Made by a program: the position numbers and the translations under genes. The notes under the pieces were generated by a model, which made no database searches, was not told the DNA's origin, and saw only the letters and a list, made by a program, of their open reading frames with translations. From assembly GCA_015259035.1 (NCBI GenBank), contig JABZHC010000032.1:1-9846 (forward strand): a stretch of DNA of 9,846 bases, in the 5' to 3' direction. This DNA comes from Atopobium sp. (GTDB lineage: Bacteria > Actinomycetota > Coriobacteriia > Coriobacteriales > Atopobiaceae). Shown one piece after another: positions 1-6,472 of this stretch (its first letter is position 1; each line of letters starts with the position of its first letter).

Positions 1-89
1 ACATAAAGTATTACAACGAACAAAGAATTAAAGAAAAACTAGGATGGCTAAGTCCAGTACAATACAGGCTTAGACTCTTGGCTGCATAA
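1..89 (+). CDS. IS3-family transposase (OrfB, integrase core), C-terminal fragment
   Basis: Reading from base 3, the last 28 codons give a peptide containing YYNEQRIKEKLGWLSPVQYR, followed by LRLLAA and a TAA stop at 87-89. The pattern YN-x-x-RI-K-x-KL-x-x-LSP-x-x-YR is the conserved extreme C-terminus of IS3/IS150-group DDE transposases, just after the catalytic core. The rest of the gene, including the DDE residues, lies beyond the left edge, so this is partial because of the window cut rather than proven to be broken. The inverted-repeat end 40 bp downstream supports the assignment. Confidence 0.85.
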   Translation, partial: IKYYNEQRIKEKLGWLSPVQYRLRLLAA

Positions 90-120
90 AAATAACGTAG
101 CAGCCATATAAACTGCTACG
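88..120 (-). terminator. hairpin between the IS end and rmuC, possible terminator
   Basis: Arms CGTAGCAG (96-103) and CTGCTACG (113-120) form a perfect 8-bp stem with a 9-base loop. On the minus strand the stem is followed by TTATTTTT (down to 88), which would suit termination of transcripts arriving from rmuC. The hairpin lies inside the IS, between the transposase stop and the terminal repeat, so it may equally be an IS-borne structure that ends transposase mRNA or blocks read-in. The direction is uncertain. Confidence 0.5.
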
Positions 121-209
121 CTAAAAAAGTCTAACTTTTGGGGGTCACATCAGAAGCCGCTGTTTTTTATCTACCTATAAAAGAGAAACTCAGCACTCAA
201 AAATACGTG

Positions 210-1571
210 CTACTCATCATCCTCTTGATCTTCTACACTTCCCTCAACAAGACCTAAAGTACTCTGTGCATCTTCAAGGCTCTCTAATGCAGTAACACCT
301 CTGAGCTTGCGGTTCATAGCCTTTGTTCTAGTAGTAAGAATCTTATCAATGGTGGTTTCTGCAGTTCTAATCTGTTTTTGAGCTTTCTCAAGCTGCACCT
401 GATACGTCTCAAACTCTGTCTTAACCGCAGAGAGTACCTTTTGAATTTCGTCGGCATGCTTCTGAATAGCAACAGATTGAAATCCCATTTGAAGACTGTT
501 AAGAAGTGCTGCCATAGTGGAAGGTCCACACACATTAACGCGATACTCTCTCTGTAGCTGCTCAAGAAGACCCGTCTGACTGACTACCTCTGCATAAAGT
601 CCCTCAAAAGGAAGGAACAAAATAGCAAAGTTAGTTGTCTCTGGTGGGGCAATATACTTTGTAGAGATATCTTTTGCCTCTGCCTTAATTCGAGTCTCTA
701 GACCCTTTTTAGCAGCAGCAATCGCCTCCTCATTACCTGCATTGATTGCATCCACTAAATGCTCGTACGTATCTCCTGGGAACTTAGAATCAATAGGAAG
801 CCAAACGGTCTCCCCTGACTCTCCAGGCAACTTAACAGCAAACTCAACACGCTCAGTAGAACCAGAAACAGTAGCAACATTCTCTTCGTACTGCTCTGGA
901 GAAAGAATGTCTCTTAGAATTGCGCCAAGCTGAATTTCTCCAACAATTCCGCGAGTCTTAACGCCAGAAAGAACCTTCTTTAAGTCTCCAACACCTTCCG
1001 CAAGACCACGCATTTCTCCCAAGCCTTGATGAACTTGCTCAAGTTGCGTAGATACGCGCTGGAACGATTGGGTCATACGCTCATCGAGCGTTTTCTGGAG
1101 TTTCTCGTCAACGGTCTGACGCATAAGCTCAAGCTTTGCTTCATTCTCTTTACGCATGTCGCTGAGCTGTTTGTCAACAGTCTCTCTAACCTTACCAAGC
1201 TGCTCAGTTGAAGCCTGGGAAGTTGCTTTCATGTTGTCATCCACACGACGCTGAAAAGCATCAAAGCGAGCATCAAGCTGAGCAATACGCTGATCAGTCT
1301 GCTTCGTCTGATTTTGCAGTGTTGAGGTGAGCTTTTGATCAACTACCTCTCTTACCTTCTCAAGCTTTGTATCCATAAGCTCTTGCATTTTTGCCATGTT
1401 ATCCGTAACACGACGATCCAACTCTTGGGAGCTTCTTATAAGCTCTGCAGATGATGTTTGACTTTGCTCTTGCAGCGTCTTTACTTGCGAAAGCTTAGAG
1501 GAAAGTGTGACAAGGCTCACGATAAGCACAATGACAACTACAGCCAAAACTAACAGCACAAGCAAATCCAC
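210..1571 (-). CDS. rmuC: RmuC family DNA recombination protein
   Basis: 453 residues. RmuC proteins are membrane-anchored, coiled-coil proteins with a nuclease-like core, linked genetically to limiting inversions at short inverted repeats. Residues 2-23 form an N-terminal membrane segment. Residues about 28-190 are a long coiled coil with three visible internal repeats (near 69-83, 124-138 and 146-160, each with a VR/MR-x-x-VD-x-x-L core). The RmuC domain occupies about 195-425, with KTRGIVGEIQLG at 205-216, LPIDSKFP at 258-265, NFAILFLPFEGLYAEV near 314-329 and GPSTMAALLNSLQMGF at 349-364. A very acidic tail ends the protein. The start codon is GTG (1569-1571), supported by AGGGGAG at 1576-1582 just upstream. 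It lies 61 bp after the protease gene with no terminator between them, so cotranscription is likely. Length and motifs are normal for the family. Confidence 0.93.
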   Translation of the reverse strand: MDLLVLLVLAVVVIVLIVSLVTLSSKLSQVKTLQEQSQTSSAELIRSSQELDRRVTDNMAKMQELMDTKLEKVREVVDQKLTSTLQNQTKQTDQRIAQLDARFDAFQRRVDDNMKATSQASTEQLGKVRETVDKQLSDMRKENEAKLELMRQTVDEKLQKTLDERMTQSFQRVSTQLEQVHQGLGEMRGLAEGVGDLKKVLSGVKTRGIVGEIQLGAILRDILSPEQYEENVATVSGSTERVEFAVKLPGESGETVWLPIDSKFPGDTYEHLVDAINAGNEEAIAAAKKGLETRIKAEAKDISTKYIAPPETTNFAILFLPFEGLYAEVVSQTGLLEQLQREYRVNVCGPSTMAALLNSLQMGFQSVAIQKHADEIQKVLSAVKTEFETYQVQLEKAQKQIRTAETTIDKILTTRTKAMNRKLRGVTALESLEDAQSTLGLVEGSVEDQEDDE

Positions 1572-1632
1572 AAGACTCCCCTAACTCATAGCAGAACAAA
1601 CAAACGCAAACACAGCAAACGCAATCTGAGTG

Positions 1633-3054
1633 TTAACCAAAAATTCCGTAGATTACTTCTGCAATGCTATTGGTAATGCTCTCTACGAAATTCACAAATG
1701 GATTATCGGAATCAACGTCTTTATCTCCATAAGGATTAGTGAAGTAATCCCAGAACTCTTCCCAATAGTTTTGCTGACGATAATACCTATAGGAATCACC
1801 ATCATCTTCAGTACGATCCTGCTTATCATCAGTATCGTTGTTTGTTTCGTTCTTGCTGTTCTTTTCTTTCTCTTTCTTAGTAGAAAGCGTCTCATCAGAA
1901 CCAAGCGTGACGTTGATAGTAAGGCGGTCTTCTCCACGCATGATTTCTACAGGAACGGTCTCTCCAATCTTGTGAGAGCGAACGGCAATAATAGCTGCAT
2001 CAGCAGAAACAACGCGCTCTCCACCAATAGAGACAATAACATCACCCTTTTTAATACCAGCACCCTCTGCAGGACTATCATCAAGAAGGCCTGCTACATA
2101 CGCACCGTAATCTACCGAGAGATCATTGCGCTTTGCAACTCGAGGAGTAACGGTCTGCATAGAAAGACCAATATAGGCATGCTTAACTTGCTGGCCAGAA
2201 AGAATCTGATTTGCAATATCAATGGCATAGTTAGAAGGAATTGCAAAGCCAATACCCGCAAATGACTTGGTATCTGACGAGAACAACGTACAAATACCCA
2301 CAAGCTGACCATTAGAGTCAACCAGAGCGCCGCCAGAATTACCTGGGTTAATAGCTGCATCAACCTGGATGAGGTTTGCATAAATAGTGGTTTCTCCACC
2401 CTCTGTCTCAAGCATATCTCCACGAGAAAGAGCAGACACGATACCTGCAGAAACAGAGTGATCAAGACCAAATGGGCTACCAACACTCATAACCCAACTA
2501 CCAGGAGCTAAGTTATCGGAATTACCAATCTCAATTGGAGTTAGGCTATCTCCCTTAAGGTCAGCATGAAGAACAGCAAGGTCAGAGGTTGGATCTGTTC
2601 CTACGACAGTGCACTCATACTCTTTGTCATTAACGGAGATAGAGAACGTATCCATACCCTCAATGACGTGGTAATTGGTAAGAATGTCTCCATTTGCATT
2701 CAATACAACGCCAGAACCGGTTGAGCCTGATGAATCACTGGTAGCCTTAACGGACACAACCGAAGGCAAAACCTTAGAAGCTACCGTTTCTGCCGTCTTA
2801 GTATCAGTTGGTTCTGCAGCAGGACGAGACGTCGCTGCTTGAGAAATAGTTGCCTGACCAGATACTGCAGGAAGCTTAGAAATTCCCTCTCCCAAAGCAA
2901 TGGTAGGAACACAAGCAACGGCAAAAGCAATTGCACAAGCTGTTCTTTTTACACTTGAGCTTTTGAACATAGACATAAATCCAGCCTGCTCAACTGACGA
3001 AAAACGCTTATTTACAGTGGAATCTGTGGTTAAACCATGTGCTTGGTTCTCCAT
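1633..3054 (-). CDS. HtrA/DegP-type trypsin-like serine protease with PDZ domain
   Basis: 473 residues from the chosen ATG. This is a membrane-anchored surface protease of the HtrA (S1C) family, which degrades or refolds damaged exported proteins. A cytoplasmic N-terminus of about 36 residues is followed by one membrane segment (about 39-56). A Ser/Thr/Ala-rich linker leads to the protease domain (about 88-285). The catalytic triad is visible: His129 in TNYHVIEG, Asp158 in TSDLAVLHAD and Ser240 in NPGNSGGAL. One PDZ domain spans about 295-383. The last 80 residues are an unusual Lys/Asn/Asp-rich tail followed by an aromatic, acidic segment and a short hydrophobic C-terminus. The start at 3054 is chosen because AAGGAGG (3061-3067) is 6 bases upstream; the ATG at 3060 directly abuts this site, and longer starts would place it inside the gene. 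It leads rmuC. Confidence 0.93.
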   Translation of the reverse strand: MENQAHGLTTDSTVNKRFSSVEQAGFMSMFKSSSVKRTACAIAFAVACVPTIALGEGISKLPAVSGQATISQAATSRPAAEPTDTKTAETVASKVLPSVVSVKATSDSSGSTGSGVVLNANGDILTNYHVIEGMDTFSISVNDKEYECTVVGTDPTSDLAVLHADLKGDSLTPIEIGNSDNLAPGSWVMSVGSPFGLDHSVSAGIVSALSRGDMLETEGGETTIYANLIQVDAAINPGNSGGALVDSNGQLVGICTLFSSDTKSFAGIGFAIPSNYAIDIANQILSGQQVKHAYIGLSMQTVTPRVAKRNDLSVDYGAYVAGLLDDSPAEGAGIKKGDVIVSIGGERVVSADAAIIAVRSHKIGETVPVEIMRGEDRLTINVTLGSDETLSTKKEKEKNSKNETNNDTDDKQDRTEDDGDSYRYYRQQNYWEEFWDYFTNPYGDKDVDSDNPFVNFVESITNSIAEVIYGIFG

Positions 3055-3060
3055 AGACAT

Positions 3061-3067
3061 CCTCCTT
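3061..3067 (-). promoter_or_regulatory. ribosome binding site that fixes the htrA-type protease start
   Basis: On the minus strand the sequence is AAGGAGG followed directly by ATGTCTATGGAG. The site is a full anti-Shine-Dalgarno match. Its spacing is zero to the first ATG (3060) and 6 bases to the second (3054), so the second is the likely start. Confidence 0.75.
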
Positions 3068-3165
3068 AACATCACTTTGATGCAAACAACTAACGCAAAT
3101 AATTCTGCGCTAAACATCAATTTTTCAATATGTGTATTCTACCCGTTATACCGGACAAAAATTCG

Positions 3166-3182
3166 TTTCTCATTATGAGAAA
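3166..3182. promoter_or_regulatory. 17-bp perfect palindrome upstream of the protease gene, operator-like
   Basis: TTTCTCATTATGAGAAA is a perfect inverted repeat around one central base, about 110 bp before the protease start. On the minus strand it lies just upstream of a possible -10 element (TATAAC near 3147-3152) and overlaps where the -35 would be (ATGAGA). With only a 1-base centre it is a better protein-binding dyad than an RNA hairpin. The regulator is unknown. Confidence 0.45.
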
Positions 3183-3250
3183 GACGCGCGGGAGTCCTGC
3201 TCGTAAGTAAGAAGTTTGCAGATCCCATTAAATGCAGTCTGTACCTGCGA

Positions 3251-3925
3251 TTATGCTCTAAACAGATAGCCTACACCACGCACCGTCTCAAGATGAGCGG
3301 CTGCTTGAGGACCAATCTTTGAGCGAACACGCCTTACGTGAACGTCAACTGTTCTAGTGCCACCACAGTACTCAAAGCCCCAAACACGCTGCAAAAGAGC
3401 CTCGCGCGAGTATGCACGAGACGGATGGGTTGCCAAGAATGACAGCAGCAGATACTCCATATACGTAAGATCAACAGGAGATTCATCAATATAAACCTGA
3501 TACGTAGCCAGGTTAATCTTTATGTTGTCAACAATAACCAAATCTCTAGAAGTGCTCTCGGTACCTGGCCACAAAAGCAGCGAGCACCTAAGGCTAAACT
3601 CCTGGATAGTTGCAGTAGACAAAATAAAATCGCTCTTGCCCTGAACAGGCAGAACAAACTTAGAAAGATTATCAAGGTCAGCAACAAACAGGCGAGCAAT
3701 TCCACCATTTTGCGCAGAATAATTCTCTACCGTGCTAATAACATCCTGGGAAAGTTCTTTTTGATCAAGAATGATAAGGTCAAACGTGTGACCAGAAGCC
3801 GCTGCCTGCGAGAAAGAAGCTGCATTTGCAAGAGCAATAGACACATCAATGACATGCGAAAGTTCACGCATACGTTCATGTAAGCGTGTCGTTGCAGATA
3901 CAAGAAGAATATTCTTGTGATGCAT
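3251..3925 (-). CDS. GlnR-like orphan response regulator (atypical receiver plus winged helix)
   Basis: 224 residues. The C-terminal OmpR/PhoB winged helix covers about 128-223. The recognition region GGTRTVDVHVRRVRSKIG (188-205) and the preceding LLQRVWGFEYC match, from memory, the actinobacterial nitrogen regulator GlnR more closely than typical phosphorylated OmpR-family regulators. The N-terminal receiver is degenerate. The acidic pair normally found after the first beta strand is replaced by Ser10-Ala11, and only one Asp (Asp54, in IILDQKE) sits at the usual phosphoacceptor position. This is the GlnR pattern, where that Asp serves the dimer interface rather than phosphorylation. No histidine kinase is nearby. 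The ATG at 3925 follows a GGGGGA site. The neighbours are an amino acid importer and a glutamine synthetase homologue, and GlnR-type boxes precede the latter, so a nitrogen-control role is well supported but inferred. Confidence 0.82.
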   Translation of the reverse strand: MHHKNILLVSATTRLHERMRELSHVIDVSIALANAASFSQAAASGHTFDLIILDQKELSQDVISTVENYSAQNGGIARLFVADLDNLSKFVLPVQGKSDFILSTATIQEFSLRCSLLLWPGTESTSRDLVIVDNIKINLATYQVYIDESPVDLTYMEYLLLSFLATHPSRAYSREALLQRVWGFEYCGGTRTVDVHVRRVRSKIGPQAAAHLETVRGVGYLFRA

Positions 3926-3983
3926 CGATTCCCCCTAGGATAAGCTTAATCTTATAAAGCATACCACAAGCTGCGAATAAAGA

Positions 3984-4005
3984 GCAGATATACCTCATTA
4001 TCTGC
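3984..4005. promoter_or_regulatory. dyad GCAGATA-N8-TATCTGC upstream of the GlnR-like gene
   Basis: Seven-base arms at 3984-3990 and 3999-4005 form a perfect inverted repeat with an 8-base centre, about 60 bp upstream of the regulator start. A possible extended -10 (TGGTATGCT) for the regulator lies just downstream on the minus strand. It could be an operator or a small RNA hairpin after the ATPase gene. Confidence 0.35.
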
Positions 4006-4007
4006 AA

Positions 4008-4035
4008 TTAGGGCGAGAAGATCTTCTCGCCCTAA
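4008..4035 (-). terminator. 28-bp perfect palindrome after the ABC importer genes, probable terminator
   Basis: The perfect palindrome has arms TTAGGGCGAGAA and TTCTCGCCCTAA around GATC and can form a 12-bp GC-rich stem with a 4-base loop. It starts 43 bp past the ATPase stop codon, so it most likely ends the importer transcript. On the minus strand it lacks a good U-tract (it is followed by TTGCAG). On the plus strand it is followed by AATATTTTT, so it may work better in that direction or need Rho help. Confidence 0.65.
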
Positions 4036-4077
4036 AATATTTTTACGTTAGCGTATTAATTGTAAAAAGCATGGGTT

Positions 4078-4938
4078 TTACGCAATTGCGCCAATAAACT
4101 CAGCTGTTCGAGGGTTCTGTGGATTGTTGAAAATGACATCAGGAGTACCTTGTTCAACTACCACTCCCTCTTCCATAAAGACCACGCGATCTGCCACGTC
4201 TTTTGCAAAACCCATCTCATGCGTTACCACAATCATGGTCATACCAGAGTTCTTTGCCAGATCACGCATGACATCCAAAACACCACGAACAAGCTCGGGG
4301 TCAAGCGCGGAAGTAGGCTCATCAAACAGAAGTACATTTGGATGCATAGCAACGGCGCGAGCGATTGCTACACGCTGCTGCTGTCCACCGGAAAGCGCAC
4401 CAGGCTTGAAGTCTGCTCTATCGGCAAGGCCAACAGCCTCCAGTTGCTTTAGCGCCTCTGCCTCTGCCTCCTCTTTTGACTTTCCTAGAACCTTAATCTG
4501 ACCAATCATTACGTTCTCTTTAACCGTTAAATGACCAAACAGATTGAACTGCTGGAAAACCATTCCCACATCTCTACGAAGGGCATTTACCTCTGCCTCG
4601 TTTGTACCCGTAATCTCTTGATCTTCAATAAGAATATGGCCTGCAGAAGGAGTCTCCAGTAGATTGATGCAACGGAGCATAGTGGATTTACCGGAGCCCG
4701 AAGGACCAAGCACAACCACAACTTCACCTGGCCAAACAGTCAGGTTAACGTCATTTAAGACATGCGTTGATCCAAACGACTTATTGAGATGCTCAATACG
4801 AACAATAGGATGTTCACCTGACTCGAAAGCATGATTAGTAAGCGGCTTATCGCGCTCAAATGCCTCTTGTGCAGCAACTCCAGCATCCAAGGCAGGTTGT
4901 TCTGTGTTCGACTTCTTTTTGAAAGAAAAGAAAGACAT
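4078..4938 (-). CDS. glnQ: Polar amino acid (probably glutamine) ABC transporter ATP-binding protein
   Basis: 286 residues. Cytoplasmic ATPase of a PAAT-family importer, powering uptake through the adjacent permease. All the ATPase motifs are intact: Walker A GPSGSGKS (78-85), Q-loop Gln in VFQQFN (about 129-130), signature LSGGQQQR (182-189), Walker B NVLLFDEP (201-208) with catalytic Glu207, D-loop SALDPE, and switch His240 in VVTHEMGF. The EMGFA motif is typical of the GlnQ/HisP/ArtP group. A charged N-terminal extension of about 44 residues precedes the domain, whereas most relatives start close to the first strand. The ATG overlaps the last base of the permease stop (TAATG arrangement), with AAGGAGG seven bases upstream, so translation is probably coupled. 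The exact substrate cannot be read from the ATPase; glutamine is favoured by context only. Confidence 0.93.
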   Translation of the reverse strand: MSFFSFKKKSNTEQPALDAGVAAQEAFERDKPLTNHAFESGEHPIVRIEHLNKSFGSTHVLNDVNLTVWPGEVVVVLGPSGSGKSTMLRCINLLETPSAGHILIEDQEITGTNEAEVNALRRDVGMVFQQFNLFGHLTVKENVMIGQIKVLGKSKEEAEAEALKQLEAVGLADRADFKPGALSGGQQQRVAIARAVAMHPNVLLFDEPTSALDPELVRGVLDVMRDLAKNSGMTMIVVTHEMGFAKDVADRVVFMEEGVVVEQGTPDVIFNNPQNPRTAEFIGAIA

Positions 4939-6368
4939 TAGTTTTCCTCCTTGGAAAGAGCTTGAGTCTTACTAGCTGCGACGCTTGCTGTTTTACCTGT
5001 TTCTGACTGCTCCATGCGTTTCTCGATAGTGCCAACTACCTTAATAAGTGGCAAGGTAATTGCCAAATAGAACAGAGCCGCTGTCATGTAGGGCGTCATG
5101 TTTCCCGTTGAGGTAGTGAGGTTTTTAGCAAACATCATCAGCTCCATAACACCTACAGAAGAAAGCAACGAGGTATCTTTGTAGGAAGTAATAAAGTCGC
5201 TGGTAAGAGGTGGGATAACTCGGCGGATAGTTTGAGGAATGATAATAAACGTCATGGTCTGGAAACGATTCATACCAAGAGAGCTTGCTGCCTCATACTG
5301 ACCCTGCGGAATTGATTGAATGCCCGCGCGGAAAATTTCTGAAAGATACGCAGATGAATTGATAGCAACCACAATAAAGCCAAGCAGATTGGTGTCCAGA
5401 TTGATATTTAACATAGGAAGACCAAAGAACAGAATATAAATCTGCAGGAAAAATGGGGTTCCACGCAACAAATTGATATATACCACCGCAAGTGCACGCA
5501 GGAGCGGATTCTTGGAAATCTTCAGCAGCGCAAAGCCCATTCCCAGCACAATAGCCACAGGATAGGCGCAAATTACAATTGCAAGGCAAACCAGCCATCC
5601 AGGAAAAAGCATCACAACTGAAGAGACAATCAGTTGAGGCTTTAAGAACATCCCCAAAAAGTGGTTGGAATTCCACGCCTCAACCCAAGGCTGAACATCA
5701 AGCCAATTCACTAGAGCCTGAACAGGAGTGTTAGAAATAATGGTGATTTCGGGAGAAGAGGCAAGCTTTTGAGTCCCTTGCTCAGTGGTATATGTTCCCT
5801 CAACAGTGTACGAACCGCCGTCAGCAGGAAACTTCATGCCGGAAATCTCTACACGAATCAGCTTTTGAGCACCCACCGGCGTTGCAAAAGAAATCACAAC
5901 CTGCGTTCCCTGGACGCTTGCAGTTGCCTCGATCTTCTCGCGCGTAAGTCCTGAAAGAACGGTCACCTTAGTAGTTGCGCTCTGCAAATCAGAGCCCTCT
6001 GGGAGCTGCAACGTCAGCTGAGAAACCTGCTCGTCTTCAACTGTTCCCTCCCAGGTCAAACGGGTCTCTTTACCGCCGATAACACCGTTGCCTTCCGTCT
6101 GGTTTGACTTAACCGTTGCCTTGTTTGTGGTAAGAGCAAACGCGCTCTGAGCAGAAAATGCGCTTAGGGACAAAAAGAACAATCCGCTCAAAAGCAATGT
6201 GGCGAGAAGAACGACAAGCAGTGAGGAGCACGCGCGAATATGTAAGCACTTTGACTCAGCCGAATCATGAGCCGTACTCTGGGGCGCAGATTCAGCCTTA
6301 AAACTCGCAGATGACATGCACAAGGACAGTTGCTGTCCTGACATAGTTTTGTGCAAAAGTGCAATCAC
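4938..6368 (-). CDS. glnP: Amino acid ABC transporter permease with a large exported N-terminal domain
   Basis: 476 residues. The C-terminal part (about 245-450) is a standard His/Glu/Gln-type permease (HisM/GlnP family) with several membrane segments, LLRGTPFFLQIYILFFG (300-316) and the ATPase-coupling EAA loop EAASSLGMNRFQTMTFIIIPQ (from 359). Ahead of it is an unusual region: about 47 cytoplasmic residues, a hydrophobic segment (48-72), a possible signal-peptidase-like AFA site at 76-78, and about 130 polar, Thr/Val-rich residues (80-210) that look like an extracellular beta-sandwich domain. This domain has no binding-protein motifs, so it is not the fused binding domain seen in some Gram-positive GlnP proteins. 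Normal members are about 220-250 residues. The start is GTG (6366-6368), fixed by AAAGGAG six bases upstream. The symbol reflects family and context, not proven substrate. Confidence 0.88.
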   Translation of the reverse strand: MIALLHKTMSGQQLSLCMSSASFKAESAPQSTAHDSAESKCLHIRACSSLLVVLLATLLLSGLFFLSLSAFSAQSAFALTTNKATVKSNQTEGNGVIGGKETRLTWEGTVEDEQVSQLTLQLPEGSDLQSATTKVTVLSGLTREKIEATASVQGTQVVISFATPVGAQKLIRVEISGMKFPADGGSYTVEGTYTTEQGTQKLASSPEITIISNTPVQALVNWLDVQPWVEAWNSNHFLGMFLKPQLIVSSVVMLFPGWLVCLAIVICAYPVAIVLGMGFALLKISKNPLLRALAVVYINLLRGTPFFLQIYILFFGLPMLNINLDTNLLGFIVVAINSSAYLSEIFRAGIQSIPQGQYEAASSLGMNRFQTMTFIIIPQTIRRVIPPLTSDFITSYKDTSLLSSVGVMELMMFAKNLTTSTGNMTPYMTAALFYLAITLPLIKVVGTIEKRMEQSETGKTASVAASKTQALSKEEN

Positions 6369-6374
6369 GTGAAA

Positions 6375-6381
6375 CTCCTTT
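6375..6381 (-). promoter_or_regulatory. ribosome binding site supporting the GTG start of the permease
   Basis: AAAGGAG on the minus strand, followed by TTTCAC and GTG. The 6-base spacing favours this GTG over the in-frame ATG eight codons later, so the long N-terminal extension is probably truly translated. Confidence 0.7.
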
Positions 6382-6421
6382 AGAGCTTGAGGTACCTAAA
6401 CGCTGATACTAAAAACAGAGC

Positions 6422-6453
6422 AGTGCTTGAAGCCAGATTTGACTTCAAGCACT
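6422..6453 (-). terminator. intercistronic hairpin between binding-protein and permease genes
   Basis: Perfect 11-bp arms AGTGCTTGAAG (6422-6432) and CTTCAAGCACT (6443-6453) with a 10-base loop begin 20 bp after the binding-protein stop. On the minus strand, TTTTT follows six bases after the stem, so this is likely a partial terminator or an RNA-stabilising hairpin. Such a structure commonly lets the binding protein be made in excess of the permease and ATPase. Confidence 0.65.
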
Positions 6454-6472
6454 TTTTGTTGAGCTGATAAAA

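Larger units (their letters stand above)
1..147 (+). mobile_element. 3' end of an IS3-family insertion sequence, cut by the window edge
   Basis: The segment holds the end of an IS3-type transposase reading frame (stop at 87-89), a short hairpin, and then GTCTAACTTTTGGGGGTCA at 129-147. Read outward-in, that sequence begins TGACCCCCAAAAGTTAGAC, a terminal inverted repeat type I recognise from IS3-family elements. The right end of the element therefore lies at about 147-152. It sits about 60 bp beyond the rmuC stop codon and on the opposite strand, so the IS has landed in the 3' flank of rmuC without cutting it. The left part is outside the window, so I cannot tell whether the element is intact. 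Confidence 0.8.

Noticed and set aside
1630..2265. A 211-codon plus-strand open frame opposite the protease gene
   Set aside because: It is an antisense shadow of a well-supported gene, with low-complexity hydrophobic composition and no family features.
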